Assembly (NCBI GenBank): GCA_009694095.1
Contig: SHVV01000006.1
Location: 1 to 39,927 of the forward strand
Length of the DNA: 39,927 nucleotides
Direction: 5' to 3'
Origin: Alphaproteobacteria bacterium
GTDB lineage: Bacteria > Pseudomonadota > Alphaproteobacteria > SHVV01
Of this stretch, positions 39,327 to 39,927 are shown piece by piece. Every line of letters starts with the position of its first letter. Positions within the stretch are counted from its first letter, which is position 1. The position numbers and the translations under genes are program-made. The notes under the pieces were generated by a model. The model ran no database searches. It was not told where the DNA came from and worked only from the letters and a program-made list of their open reading frames with translations.

Positions 39327-39927
39327 ATGCTCCACCTTTACGACTATCTGCCCTCGGGCAACGGCTACAAAGTTCGCCTGCTGCTCCGACTGCTTGGACT
39401 GCCCTAAGGGCGCACCGACCTCGATGTCATGAAAGGCGAAACGCGCACGCTGGCGTTCCTGGCCAAGAACCCGAACGGCCGCATCCCGGCGCTCCAACTC
39501 AACGCCGGCACGGTTCTGTGGGAGTTGAACGCCATCATATTTTACCTGGCCGACGGAACTCGTTTCTTGCCCACCGCCCGGCTTGCCCGCGCCCTGCAAT
39601 GGATGTCTTTCGAGCGTTATAGCTACGAGCCCTATATCGAGGGTGGTACGGTTCTAGTTGTAGCATACCGGCCTCGATGACGAAAATCGCCGCCAGTTGC
39701 CGCAGAAACGGGCCGGCGGCGAAGCGACGCTCTGGGTTATGGAACGTCACCTCGCGAACGAGGCGTTCTTCGTCGGCCCTTCTCTCACGATCGCCGATAT
39801 CGCGCTTTACGCCTATACCCACGTCGCCGACGAGGGCTCGTTCGACAGAGAAAGGGCCCGCCAGCGGCAAGAACCCTAGCGACCCGTCTGATCCGAGGGG
39901 CTGCGCTAGATCGAGGATCGATTCATC
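39327..39927 (+). pseudogene. Glutathione S-transferase-like gene, decayed
   Basis: MLHLYDYLPSGNGYKVRLLLRLLGLP*GRTDLDVMKGETRTLAFLAKNPNGRIPALQL...LWELNAIIFYLADGTRFLP...YIEG; then frame change to RF*L*HTGLDDENRRQLPQKRAGGEATLWVMERHLANEAFFVGPSLTIADIALYAYTHVADEG; TAA 39405-39407, TAG 39655-39657 and 39661-39663; further disruption after GSFD. Confidence 0.8.

Overview
GC-rich alphaproteobacterial (Rhodospirillales-like) chromosomal window, mostly core metabolism. Confident blocks: a cytochrome c maturation cluster ccmABC...ccmDEFGHI, split by an inverted type III CoA-transferase and a His-rich transporter remnant; ftsY-mtaB-dapF on the minus strand; ffh-rpsP-rimM-trmD-rplS; leuCD-leuB-asd; sdhCDAB; mmsA; pyrD. 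Smaller items are a NUDIX hydrolase, class II glutamine amidotransferase, VOC protein, alpha/beta hydrolase, a BrnT/BrnA toxin-antitoxin pair with a perfect palindrome at its start, a HAD-IIA phosphatase, a subtilase-like protein and a SRAP protein. Main unusual observations: (1) several accessory genes (PNPOx-like, LysR, small secreted protein, small lipoprotein, EAL protein, GST) carry in-frame stops or frameshifts, while every recognised core gene is intact; (2) a subtilisin-fold ORF is intact but appears to have lost the His, oxyanion Asn and nucleophilic Ser; (3) a family of GC-rich paired-hairpin intergenic repeats has one copy lying inside the ccmG-ccmH translational overlap, so it would be translated if the overlapping ATG is used; (4) a second REP-like stem-loop cluster lies between brnA and ftsY. 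I found no CRISPR array, rRNA, tRNA, prophage or defence island, and no strong case for a new multi-gene system. Family assignments were made by eye from the translations; no search was run.
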